Source: Erigeron canadensis (lineage: Eukaryota; Streptophyta; Magnoliopsida; Asterales; Asteraceae). Taken from it: a DNA stretch of 64,000 nt. Shown here piece by piece: positions 37,901 through 49,121 of the stretch. The stretch is from contig NC_057761.1 of NCBI RefSeq assembly GCF_010389155.1, forward strand, positions 19,780,501 through 19,844,500. The letters are read 5' to 3'. The notes beneath the pieces are model-generated. The model saw only the letters and a list, made by a program, of their open reading frames with translations. It was not told the DNA's origin and made no database searches. Every line of letters begins with the position of its first letter. The first letter of the stretch is position 1. A program made the translations under genes and the position numbers.

Positions 37901-40900
37901 GTTCGAAACTTTTATTATGTGTGTATGATGGTTACATAATATAATTAGATTTATCCAGTTATTGTTTAGACATTGTTCCATCTTCATTTTCCATGTTTAT
38001 AAACATAAAGGTCATGTTTTTGAACAAAAGGGTTGATTGATATATATATTCGTTGAAAATCTGTGGGATAATGAAGTTTAAGTAAAGAATAAATTCTCTG
38101 GAAATGTATCCTACTTTAGCAGGCAGTTTATTGTGTGTATCTCACTTAAAACACATTTATTTTCTGTATTCAAGCTTTACTTCATCTACTTTGAGTATCT
38201 GGATACCAATATAAAATTTAACCAGTGATTCTTTCATTTTTCTAAAACTATCTTTATGCCACTTGACCTGAACATATCATAAGATCTTCCCTGGTTACAC
38301 TTCAAGAAAACTTCTGCAGTTACATTCAATGTCAAACACATAGTAACAGAAAAGAGGTCTTCCTTGTGGATGTTGTGATGCTGTTATTATTGTTGGTCCA
38401 AACCTTGGCTAGTGCCAAAAAAGTACAAAATGACAACTCTAATGTCGCCACACCAGTCTCCCTCTGGGAGAGCTTTAGCTGGTTTGAGTACGAGTCAGGG
38501 TGGACTCGAACCTCGTGGATTAGTTCGCCAAAACCCAGACACCACTATTACCAAGAACTAAAAGTAGAAAAATCATACTGCGGATGAGCCTCACCTTCTT
38601 TATTGGTGCAAGCTCCAAAAGTTCTTTGACTGATGATATCATGCCATGGACACTGAGCTTAGGAATAGCTAAACCAAAATCAAGGTACACCTGAAATTGA
38701 TTGCAGAACTTCTGTTAAGAACTAAAATATAAAACTCACAATCTTGAGATAACCATTAGAAGTGCTAGATTGCCCTTTCAAGTTTCAAGTCCCTCCAATT
38801 TTAACCTGGTGATAAACGGATGCCAAATACGATGCTTCCCTTGAAAAAGGGTAAGATGCATGTAAAAGGACTATTTGACAGTCCAAGAATCTCTTGTCTT
38901 CAAGAAGATTACGGAGATGAAGGGGATTAGCCAGCCTCAAATCCAGATCTTTGTCTCCAAAGCTAATAAGAAATTAATACATGTTATTTGGTACAGAAAT
39001 ACCAATGGGGGTGTTTGGATTAGAACTTTGAAACTGATTATCTGATTGAAATAATCAACTTAAGTGCTTTTTTTAAAGAATAACCAGCTTAAAAGGCTTG
39101 CCTTTGCTCTTTTATTTTTTCAAAAATAAATTGTCTTGTTGGATAATTTATCTATTCAACGATTCAGATTACACATAATTATGTATTATTTGATTATTGC
39201 AAATTTAAAAAGTAGAAGCACATCAAACACTATTTCCTACAGCCCATATAATTATATGATTATGATTTTTGCAACATCACGTAATCATCTTCAAAACGCA
39301 GATCCAAAGACCCTTTAAAAGTATATGCAATAAGTATCAGAAAATGCAACTCGGCAATCTGGTTTTACCCTGTATGTATCTGCATCGGCCAATCAAAACT
39401 CATAGCCACATCCAAACTATGCACGAAGATATAATCAACAAGATTCTTGTTTGAGATACGAACAGGATATCCAGCTGGAAAGTATAAAAGATCAGATAAA
39501 AACGTTGCTACTAGTTAGAGGTGGCAAAATGGGTGGGGTCTGTTAAGAAAGCTCAATTTTATGGGTCAGGCTGTATTTACCTGAAACCTTTTTAGTCCAA
39601 AAAATTCAAACTTATATTTATGGTCTTTGACATATCAAACATGATCAAATTAGTATAATTGCAGCAATAATCTTACTTTTTGAAGAGAATGACCTAAAAA
39701 ATTATTTCGCATGGCAAATACACGTTTGCCAACTTACGAGTTACGACCCATTTGAACCATTAGACGGTCTAACGGTTCCCATGTTGGATTCTTATTTTTC
39801 ATCTAACACGTTTGACTCATTACTGATAAAATATAACCCAAATCAGATCATTCATTAGTTGATGGGTCAAATCGTCCACCTCTGCCTCTAATAATATAAC
39901 AAGGTGCTATATTGAACTCACCTTGCAGAACTTCAGCAAGACCGTCCTCAGCATCTTTCATGGTGACATTTGTATTGATTTCAAGGCCACTTCGATATGC
40001 AGCTATGCTTTTTAGACCAACCACTTTGGGGACATCTGTTGTACCAACTTCAACAGAAAATGTTACAGCACGATGTTAAGGAACTAACAAACTGTAGGTT
40101 ACCTTTATATAGACAGAAAGGAAAACCAAAGTTCAGAAAGAAAACCAGCAAGGATATGACTTTAATCTTCCTAAGAAATTATCGGTAAATGTATCTAGTG
40201 TCCAACACTTCCCACTTAATATTCCCTGAAACATAATAATAAAGAAAATGAGTTATTGCCATGATGTTGCTTGTGTAATTAATGACGACAAAGCTCTAAA
40301 ATTCATTATTAAAAAACCAAAAGATTTTGTTTTCGGAAAAGAAAACAGGAAAGAAGGAAATAGTACATCCGTGAATGCACATATGGTACATGCACAACAT
40401 AAGACAAGCAGATAGATACATGTATATCCATTTGTTACATCGCAAGTTGGATAGAAATAGGATATAAGTATTTCCACACTTAACAACGCAAGTTTGAAAC
40501 ACACTAATTCTGTACTAGCAAACAAAAGGGAAACCTATCATACTTCTGAATAAACCAAAAGAATTATGTGTTTTGGAAAAGTAAACAGAAAAGGAGATAA
40601 TAGTACATCCAGGAATGCACATATGGTACATGCACGACATAAGACAAGCAGATAGGATATATGTATATCCATACGTAAGTGGATAGGATATATGTATTTC
40701 CACACGTAACAGCGCAACTGGGAAACACGGTAATTCTGCACTAGCAAGCGAAAGAGAAACATACTGTATATTACTTCTGAATGAATCTTCCATATGCTAG
40801 AGACACTGCTTCTTAAGTATTTTATGGAAGGCTACAACAGAAATTTAAGGAACCGCACATGTTGTGAACACTAGGATTCTTTATATAGGTCAGCAAATCT

Positions 40901-42849
40901 ACGACACTCCCCTCGAAAGTTAACTTCCACCTACCGCACGTTGTTGGGGCAGAAATATGGAGAACAAAATCAGAGAATTTACTTTGTATCAGCTGATCTT
41001 AGGGTCAAAATTATGTTGGTGAAAAGGCACCGAGAATTTACAGAAGGCAATTCCTACCCATTTACCTATAAATTGGTTTATTTCAGTAGCTTTTTATATC
41101 TGAAGGATCAAACGGGTTAAGTTAAAGGAGTGAAATAAAAGAGAAATATGTCAAATGTCTAGATGGTTGCACTACATTAGTAATATCTATAGTCTTTGGG
41201 CTTACACTAGAGCATGTTCCGACTTATACAGAAAATTGTGTGCAGCAGACATAAGAAGAAGAATAAAGACATTAAACGAATTCAATATAGTACTATTATG
41301 CGAGTATGTTACAAGAGTAAGGAAAAGACAATCTTACTTCATCAAGAATTTCCTCAGCTAGACGCTCAATTCTGAGTATTCTACCAACAAATGGCACGAA
41401 ATCTCTATGCTTCTCAATACTAAGCATCTTATCAAGAATAAATCCATCATCTATTAGTACAGTAGAGATTCCTGCAGCTTTGAAGCACACTTTGCTGATT
41501 GTTTTGATACCTGAGGATCCTCTATATTCTTGGACTCCTTGAAGAGTTGACTCAGAGCCATATAATTCAGCAACATCCCTCAGACTTCTCTGCAATAGGC
41601 ATCTATGAGTGGTAAGTGAAGTTGGCAATTTCAAATCATTTAGAATGGGTCAATGCAGGCCACACTTAATTGGTAACAAGTCAAAATGCGTTAAAGTTAA
41701 AACACAAAGATATGGCTAGAACTATAATGCGAAGCCGCTTGGTAAAAAGCAAAATGTTTGATGTGGTCTATCTTTTTATTTATAAGACCGTGTTACATTA
41801 TTATTTCAATCTTCCAATGTATCATTTTTGGGTCCAATGGAATTCATATTATGCCTCCCAACCTAATAAGAATATAACAAATGACCTCTCTTACATAACG
41901 ACCGAAAAAAACTTCTAAGAGGAAACTATTTCCTGAAGCTAGATTGCCAATGCTATGTGTATTAACATGTATATCACTGTAACTATATTCAAGACATCAA
42001 TCATTTACCAAAAAAATATTTAAAAAACGACAATAAAACAAAAAATGTTGGCGAGTCAACGTAACCTGAACACCTAACCTTGGACCGTTTTCTTTAGACC
42101 ACTAACTTGCTGGCCTACTATACCCTGAACAATTTTGAACCCCAGGGACCTCACCCAGCCTCGCACCAGTAAGACAATGTCTAGTCAGCTACATTTCCTC
42201 TTACTAAATCTAGTTTGGAAAGTTTTGTCACATGTATTAAAAAATGTAGTCACATAAATGAAAAATAAAAATCTAGCATTTCATTTCATATATCCATATA
42301 CTACCATGCTTAATTGATTAATCTACACATGATGGTGGTCCAAATCAAAACACATTTACTTCATGTGAATTATAACTCTTTTTTCTTAATTAATAAAAAG
42401 GATTATTATCACAAACCGTCCCCGTGGTTAGTCATCTTTCACTTTTAACACTCCTACATTTCCATTTTTATTATCGACGCTTTGTCTCTAAACTTCAGCA
42501 CTCGTCCCTACGTTCTAACGTCCGTTAGTTGGGCTCCACTAAGAACCTTACGTGCATACTATCTGAGGATATATCGGTCCTTTTACATCATACTAGTGTC
42601 GGTTATAAAAAAAAAAAAAAAAATCAAAGTTAGTAAAAAACATAAATAAAATTAATTAAGAAAAGAGAAATGGGGTGGGTTGACCTTGAAGCTAAGAGTG
42701 GAGGAAACTTGAGATAAGGCTTTGCCAGAAGCTTCAGAGAAACAAGAGATGAATGGAAGTGATGAATCGATTGCAACTATGTTATGAGCGTGAGCATCCA
42801 CTAACTCTGCTCTCTCTACTGCTTCTCTTATTAGCTCCGAGTTATCCAT
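31951..42849 (-). CDS. NodGS: NodGS: amidohydrolase and type-I-like glutamine synthetase fusion (fluG-like)
   Basis: I reconstruct 18 exons: 42685-42849, 41338-41589, 40150-40225, 39922-40035, 39369-39474, 38806-38962, 38595-38690, 37407-37455, 36390-36664, 35791-35963, 35412-35532, 34592-34644, 34370-34511, 34005-34150, 33318-33506, 32967-33199, 32160-32302 and 31951-32013. Phases agree and give about 850 residues, close to the plant NodGS length. The N-terminal half is a metal-dependent amidohydrolase fold (DAHAHN at 18-23; HTGFGDKDLDLR). From about 410 it is glutamine-synthetase-like, with GSGSHVHIS near 650, PNTWSGAYLCWGKENREAPL and NPYLALAAILASGIDGL. Arabidopsis NodGS is a cytosolic oligomer linked to root morphogenesis and flagellin responses; its enzymatic activity is unclear. 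The third intron is odd: only a GC donor restores the frame. No internal stops were found, so the gene looks intact. Confidence 0.92.
36762..36940 (+). mobile_element. tRNA-derived SINE in NodGS intron 8
   Basis: An A-box-like sequence TAGTGGTCAGCC (36770-36781) is followed 28 bp later by a B-box-like GCTTCAAACCTCC, the spacing expected of a pol III promoter. The opening ACATGGCCTAGTGGTCAGCC is typical of plant SINE heads. It lies antisense to the host gene, inside the intron between exons 8 and 9. Confidence 0.7.
38480..38560 (-). repeat. Possible SINE fragment in NodGS intron 7
   Basis: On the minus strand GGTTCGAGTCCA (38502-38513) matches the pol III B-box consensus well. An A box is not convincing, so this may be a fragment only. 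Confidence 0.35.
40316..40765. repeat. Tandem duplication of about 210 bp in NodGS intron 2
   Basis: The unit at 40316-40531 is repeated at 40555-40765, with scattered substitutions and short indels. Shared blocks include ATAGTACATCC, GAATGCACATATGGTACATG, CATAAGACAAGCAGATA and GTATTTCCACAC. Both copies lie between exons 2 and 3 and do not affect coding. Confidence 0.9.
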
Positions 42850-42889
42850 TTTCTCTATATCTAGCACTTGACCACCAATGATTGATTGA

Positions 42890-42962
42890 ATGATTGTACG
42901 TGATATATATATATATAATATATATAGAGAGAGTGATATATATAGAGAGAGAGAGAGAGAGA
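42890..42962. repeat. TA and GA microsatellites upstream of NodGS
   Basis: (TA)n and (GA)n runs lie about 45-110 bp upstream of the NodGS start codon. On the coding strand they form a CT-rich tract typical of a plant 5' leader or core promoter, though no transcription start can be assigned. Confidence 0.75.
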
Positions 42963-43210
42963 AGTCAGCAGCAAAAGTTGTGGATCGTGTCTTCACTCGC
43001 CGGGGGTTTTTCTTTTCACCTTCTTTGTGTTTTTCTTTCTCTTTCTTCTTTCTATTTTTATTTTAGTGTTTGGGCGACCTGAGTATTCATTTTTTTTAAA
43101 GTCGATACGAATTGAAGAACACAAATACACAATATATAGTATATATACACTCTTAAAAATTATAAAAAGAAAACATAACGTTAATTAAAGGTATATATAT
43201 TGAGAAGTTA

Positions 43211-44099
43211 AAAACTAATATAAAAAAATATAAATTAAGACCAACTCTTAAATTAAGATTAAATCTCAATCATTCATTTATTTATAATCATTAAATCTCA
43301 ACCATTTATTTTTTTTTTCTCTTCTATAAATTATTTTATATTTTTAATTCATTCAAAATCTTTTATCTCAAAAACCATACATCTATAAATTAAAAAAAAT
43401 ATATATGGGTGTTCTTAAAATTTGATACTTTTTCATTAGAGAGTTCATTCGACATATTTTCGAAGAATTTTTAAATCTAAACGCATGCCACTTAAAATGA
43501 AAAGCCTGTACGGCTAAGGGCGGAGCCTGTCAGGTAGATCACCACATCACCGATCACCCCTATAACCTATTACCCCCTATGACCGATCACCTTCTATGAC
43601 TTACCATACTCTATGACTTATCACCCATACTACTTACCCCTTATTAAAAACCGAAAGGGCGAAGCTCATACCATATCAAATCGAGAGAAAAAAAAGTGAT
43701 GACACCTATGACCTATCATCCTCTATGACCTATCACCCCCTGTGACCGATCATACACTATGACCTATCACACTCTATAACATATCACTTCACTAGCTATC
43801 CTTATTAATACCCGAAAGGGCGAAGCTTGTACCGTATCAAAAATTCGTTGAAAGTATATCGAATGATCTCTCTAATGAAAGAGCATGAAATTTTAAGAAC
43901 ACCTGTATAATTTTTATAATTTATCGATGTACAGTTTTTGAGATTAAAATTTTTGAATGAATTAAAGGAATAAAATAATTTATGTTGGAGAGAGAAAAAA
44001 ATATAAGTGGTCAAAATTTGAGCAAGGATACATAAATTAATGGTTGATATTTGGTCATAATGGTCTTAATTTGTAACATGATCCTAAATTAACTCACCG
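43211..44099. mobile_element. Foldback element with internal minisatellite
   Basis: The arms at about 43211-43490 and 43840-44099 are imperfect inverted copies. Both contain GGTGTTCTTAAAATTT, TTTCATTAGAGAG, TTAATTCATTCAAAA and AAATTAAGACCA or their reverse complements. The centre (43500-43835) holds a tandem repeat of about 15 bp with consensus CTATGACCTATCACC, in two blocks. Each block borders a CGAAAGGGCG(A/G)AGC(T/C) motif. Long arms without coding sequence fit a MULE-like or foldback non-autonomous DNA transposon. The target duplication was not resolved. Confidence 0.75.
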
Positions 44100-45161
44100 C
44101 CTTATAATAATGGGTAAAACAAGCCAAGAGTATTTTTAATTTCATAACCTAGAAAACTAGTATATCTATCTATCTATATTATGTAAAGAACCCATATTTT
44201 ACTATAACCTATCACTATTTTTACCATTATGTATCTGTTTTTTACTGTTTTCCCATTGCTGCTGCTTTTCTTTCTCTTTTTCTTTCATTCCCCTGAATTC
44301 ATTACTTCCCCTTTCTATTTCATCAACAAAAGAGATGCCTTCCTTCCTTATCAAAAACCTAAATTCGTATGTATGGAATCAAGATTAAGCTTTGCAAGGT
44401 ATGTATTTTAACTTAGTTTTTTTTTTTTCCCATCACTTTTTGTGTGGGATTAACTTGCAGATTATTGTTTATACTGTCAAAGTTGTTGCGGTGGGTTTCC
44501 TATACAAACAAGGGGATCTTTTCACAACTTTCTTTTACTTGCTCTTTGTGTTGGACTTTTTGTTTTTTGACTAATTATTAGGTTTTATCCCATGATTTAT
44601 CAGCCATATAAACATCCAAAATTTAAATACCTTGAAAAGGGGATTTATTAAGAATAAGAATCATTAACAGAGTCAATATTTGTCAACTCTTTGGATATTA
44701 TAGCCGATAACTTCACTGGCTATTTGAACATCCTAAATTTAATTAGGTTGGAAAGGGATTTCCTATGCATAAAATTCATTAGCAGAATGGCTGTTTCTCA
44801 TGTCTTATGTTTGGATATTAAATATGACGGAATGATCTTTATAACCCACAAATGATTCTTAACAACTTTTGTATATTGTGGTGTTTTTCTTTTTAATGTT
44901 TATGGCTAGGTTTGATATTTCTATTCACTGAAATGCAGTACCAGCTTCGGCCTTACTCTTTGCAATATTGAACTGAATGGCTCGGTTTCCATAGGCTGAG
45001 GTACGTATAGCCAGCTCACACTTTTAAAAACACTTTATTGCTTTAAATGTGTTTGTGTCAAACCTGTTAAAACCGACAATCGTTTGAGCTGTATATTTGG
45101 TTTTTGCTTACTTGTCTTTACAAAGAATTTGTCGTGTGCCCCAAGTTTACTAGACTAAATA

Positions 45162-46255
45162 TGAAACGAAAAAGAAAACAAACTCAAGCTGACCAGGTTC
45201 GCAGCAACATGCTTGGCGAGGCTTTCAATGATAGACTATTTCAACACCATAGTCATGTTAGGCATGGGGAGGTCGTGGAAACGCGTGCTTCCCCGTACTT
45301 GGCATTCAAGCAACCCATAATGACCCCTGATATGAAATTCATAAATACGACAAATTATAGGAAAGAGTCTATACTGAGATGGAAAAGAAAAAAGGCAAAC
45401 CAAAAAGAAAAAAAAACACCTTCCAAAGAAATTAACACATTGGTTGCAGCCAATGGTTCTTCAAGCCATGTTAGCCCTTCTCATCCGCCTCTGATTATTT
45501 TAACTCACACAAAAGGTTTGTTACATAATATGTAAACCATGGCACACTCATGGATTAGGATTCATCGCTACTTGGTAATAACAATCTGTATGCCTAAGAG
45601 ATACACAAGCATAACATCTAGCAGTAAGAGGCAAAGAACCCCAAGATCTCACGGGAAAGGTTCGTCCGAGAATTTACCCTGCATTCTTTTTGTTATTTTC
45701 TTTTCACCATCTGAATACGAGTCGTTCTTGCTACATGGTGACAGGACACACCCCGGTAACTGGAAGAAACCTGTTGCAATTCATTCCATTAATGAGCGAA
45801 ACGTTACCTAGGATGAAAGATTGTGTACACTATGGTGCGACTAAGTTTTACTCTGAAACAAAGAATTTTTGTTGCTCAAATGGTCGTGTTGTTTTGGCTA
45901 ACAACAAACTTCCAGATATCCTGAAACAACTTTTGACATCAACATCAGAAGAAGCAAAGGCATTTAGAATATACATCAGGACATATAACAACCTTTTTGC
46001 TTTTACTTCTCTAGGCGTAAAGTCAGATACCACCCTTGCCAAGAGGAACAACGGCATTTACACATTTAGAGTGCAAGGTCAAGTTTACCATTTCATAAAT
46101 GATTTGCATCCAGATGACGATAGTGCCAAAAACCTTCAGCTTTATTTCCATGACATCGAACATGAAATGCAAAACCGCATGGCATCCTGTGAAAGGCTAT
46201 CTGAACTAGCAATTGGCATATGCGTGGAAGTGCTTCTGCAAAACCCTTATGCTTG
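45162..46255 (+). pseudogene. Helitron Rep/helicase-like protein, N-terminal part
   Basis: An upstream stretch (MKRKRKQTQADQVRSNML near 45162) is probably the start of the protein. The conserved Helitron_like_N block begins near 45758: GRNLLQFIPLMSETLPRMKD, NFCCSNGRVVLANNKLPDIL, IYIRTYNNLFAFTSLGVKSD, RNNGIYTFRVQGQVYHFIND and LQLYFHDIEHEMQNRMA. In the zinc-binding CxxC, the second Cys appears to have become Tyr (CVHYGA). Frame changes between 45535 and 45760 indicate decay or an unrecognised intron. At 46255 the gene is cut by an LTR-like element and continues at 55945. The family is the rolling-circle initiator of Helitrons. Confidence 0.8.
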
Positions 46256-48500
46256 TGTGACACCCGGCAAAAATCAAGGTCCGTTTAACTTAGTTAACCA
46301 CACACAACCAACTCATAATGTAGTGTATATGGTTTAGAAATAAGAACTTTATATATACTTACTATATGTGACCACTTGGTTTATATACGTGATTAATCTT
46401 CGAAAACGTGTATCTAGCTCTTATACTATTTCTTGACCACCTTTGCATGAAACTTTAGATATAAAATATTTAACTAAAGTAATGGATAATTTTGTTTAAT
46501 GATTATAATAATAATCATAGGTTATAATAATAATAATACTTATAATAAAAATAATACATCTTTTACACTAACTACTAATTAAATAATCTAACCTACATAT
46601 AAACTAAATAAATTAATAATAAAAAGTTACACTCCTAGTCCCTCAAGACTCCAGTTTTTCTGACTTAAACCCCTCTCCATAACCCTAATCTTCCATTATA
46701 AATACCCCCTAAACATCACAACTTAAGGGTTCCACACTTAAGCATAAACAAACTAATCTTTTCTTTCTTTCTCTTGTCATTTTTGGACAGCATTTTCTGC
46801 CCATAAGGGCTGCTGAAATCCAGCCCCAAATCACTCTAAAATCTAGCCTTCTTAATGATCTAATAATCATCTAATATCAACTAATCAAAATGGAAGGCTT
46901 ATGGGGTGATCTTTGGGGTTAAACACTAAGAAAACACTAAGTTTTCTTTGTTATTTTCGGGATTTATTAAGAATAATAATAAAAACAACATCTCAAATCA
47001 TCAAACACTCGTACATGTTGCTAGATCTTAATCCTCAAAGCTAGATTAAGCTATATGGAAGTCGAAAAGGCCACCCTCCTTCACCATGAGGGCTGGCCGA
47101 ATTTTTGATGGGTGAAAACCCAAAGATTTTTCTTCTTTTTCATCTCTTAAATCATCTTCAATGATTTGTCTACTTATCTTGGATGTTTGACCCTTGGGTT
47201 TGAACCTTAATCCATTGTTTAAGACAAGAGAAGATTATATATTTAGTTGTTAAATTATTACTAGTATTTAAAATGTTTTTCATTGAGATTCATTACCCAT
47301 AAAATTATTTATTCATTTATTTATTATTCTTCTTGTTAGTTCCATGTTGATTTTATTCCTTTGTTTGTATTATACTTATTCTTTTTGTTTGTATATGAAT
47401 AATTTATTGGATCTAATGATTGGATGATAAAAAGGGGAAATCTGAAAATAAAGTTAACTTTTGGACATATTAGTATGATTGATTATGTGTTTATGATGTG
47501 TTTGTGTACTAGATCTATATATATGAAAGATATTCCAACAGATTGTATGGTTTCACATGGGGGATTTTTTACACAAACATGTGATAAACACATAGATCTA
47601 TCATACTATGTTGATTTGGCATTAACATATTCTTGTGCACTTGATCTACGAGTGTACCGCACATGAGTTAATCAAGAACACAAGTGTTTGTTGATGCAAT
47701 ATCTTTATTAATTAATCAATCTATCAAAACTTAACCATCTTCTTTATGTTATAACATACAAGTATGTATTGATGTGAAGAATCTTATGATTACTAGCACA
47801 TACATCTCTACCCTATCTCTTTTGCCCACCTCCTATCAAGGATATCGGTGCATGTACCATCTTATGACTATATGTATATGCTAATAATCACGAATGTCAT
47901 TCAAATAGTTAAACTATACTTTAAACATCTTATATCCGTCAATATGGTCACAAAATGATTATTCTTGAAAGAAAGAAATACTTATTTGAAACTTATGTCC
48001 AATCTATAGATCCATCCAAATAAACTAGTAACTTGCTAAAACATTAATCAAAAATATATAAGTTACACTTATAATTACTATAATAAAAACGTATGTATAT
48101 ATATATAGGGAAAAGGGAATATAAGGCTGTCCGACACCTAAGCTTAGGTGTGGAACCCCTCACATACTAATATTTTATTATTTCTTCTTTAATGAATAAA
48201 TGCATGGGCCCCCGTGATTTTTATGGATTAAAAAACAATCTATGAGTGTTCCACACATAAACTTAAATACCTGACAGCCTTATATTCCCATCCCCCATAT
48301 ATATATATGTATATATATGTACATCCATATATATATATATAAGAATGTATATACATATCTCACTTTTTATACAACAAAGTCATACTTTGGATTTCTAGTA
48401 AATCAAATATACAAACAAAGGAAATCAACAAACATTTTGGGTGATGAATATCGAGAAAATAACTTTCTTTTAGTTATATATATTAAAAGAATACAATAAC

Positions 48501-49041
48501 TGATGGCGTATCCATATTATACTACGAAAGGCCTGCTAAACGGACAAGTGCTAACCCGCAGCATTACGAAGGAACCTGCGTGGGAAAGACGCCGAGCTGG
48601 AAATAATACCCAAATAAGGAAGAGATCACCTAAATCTCTTCTTCTCTAAAATAAGGACAATCGGTTACAGCCGATAAAGAAAGGTAATCCGATCCATAAT
48701 TAAACGGATAAACTCAACGAGGAGGAAGTTTCCTTAAAGACTCTTCTTCCTCCTAATCACACATCTCCTATATAAGGAGACCCAAAACCTTGACAAAGGG
48801 AGATACAATTGATCACTCAACAAATATACATACTTCTGACCGTAAACATCAATGGCATAAGATCATGTTCATAAACACGGCCGGTCATTCATATATATAG
48901 TCCGATCTTAATCGGCTACACCACAAACCCTATTCAATTGGCGTAAAGAGGCTTACACTCTACCGTATGGGAATCGCCAACGAATAGTCCAAAACCCCTC
49001 AAACCCCTTTTCTAACCCTAGCGCGATTTGGTGTACAAACA
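48501..49041 (+). repeat. 5' LTR of Tat-1
   Basis: It runs from TGATGGCGTATCC to GTGTACAAACA, 541 bp. A TATA-like box (CTATATAAGG) sits at 48768-48777, and the same site recurs in the 3' LTR near 54797. Confidence 0.9.
48768..48777 (+). promoter_or_regulatory. TATA-like box in the Tat-1 LTR
   Basis: CTATATAAGG lies about 270 bp into the LTR, preceded by an A/C-rich stretch. It is the best promoter candidate for this element. Confidence 0.55.
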
Positions 49042-49060
49042 TTAGCGCCATCCGTGGGAC
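49042..49060 (+). other. Primer-binding site of Tat-1
   Basis: TTAGCGCCATCCGTGGGAC directly follows the 5' LTR. It resembles the TTGGCGCC-type primer sites common in Tat elements. I did not assign the tRNA. Confidence 0.65.
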
Positions 49061-49121
49061 CACTCTCTTGAACTAGAAAAACCCATAAATATACCATTCT
49101 GTGCATCTTACGCCGTAAAAA

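Noticed and set aside
43500..43835. Regularly spaced repeats resembling a CRISPR array
   Set aside because: The units are directly tandem without unique spacers, and the sequence is a plant nuclear foldback element.
45539..45811. 90-codon ORF within the Helitron region
   Set aside because: It runs in a different frame from the conserved Rep block that overlaps it and shows no family motif.
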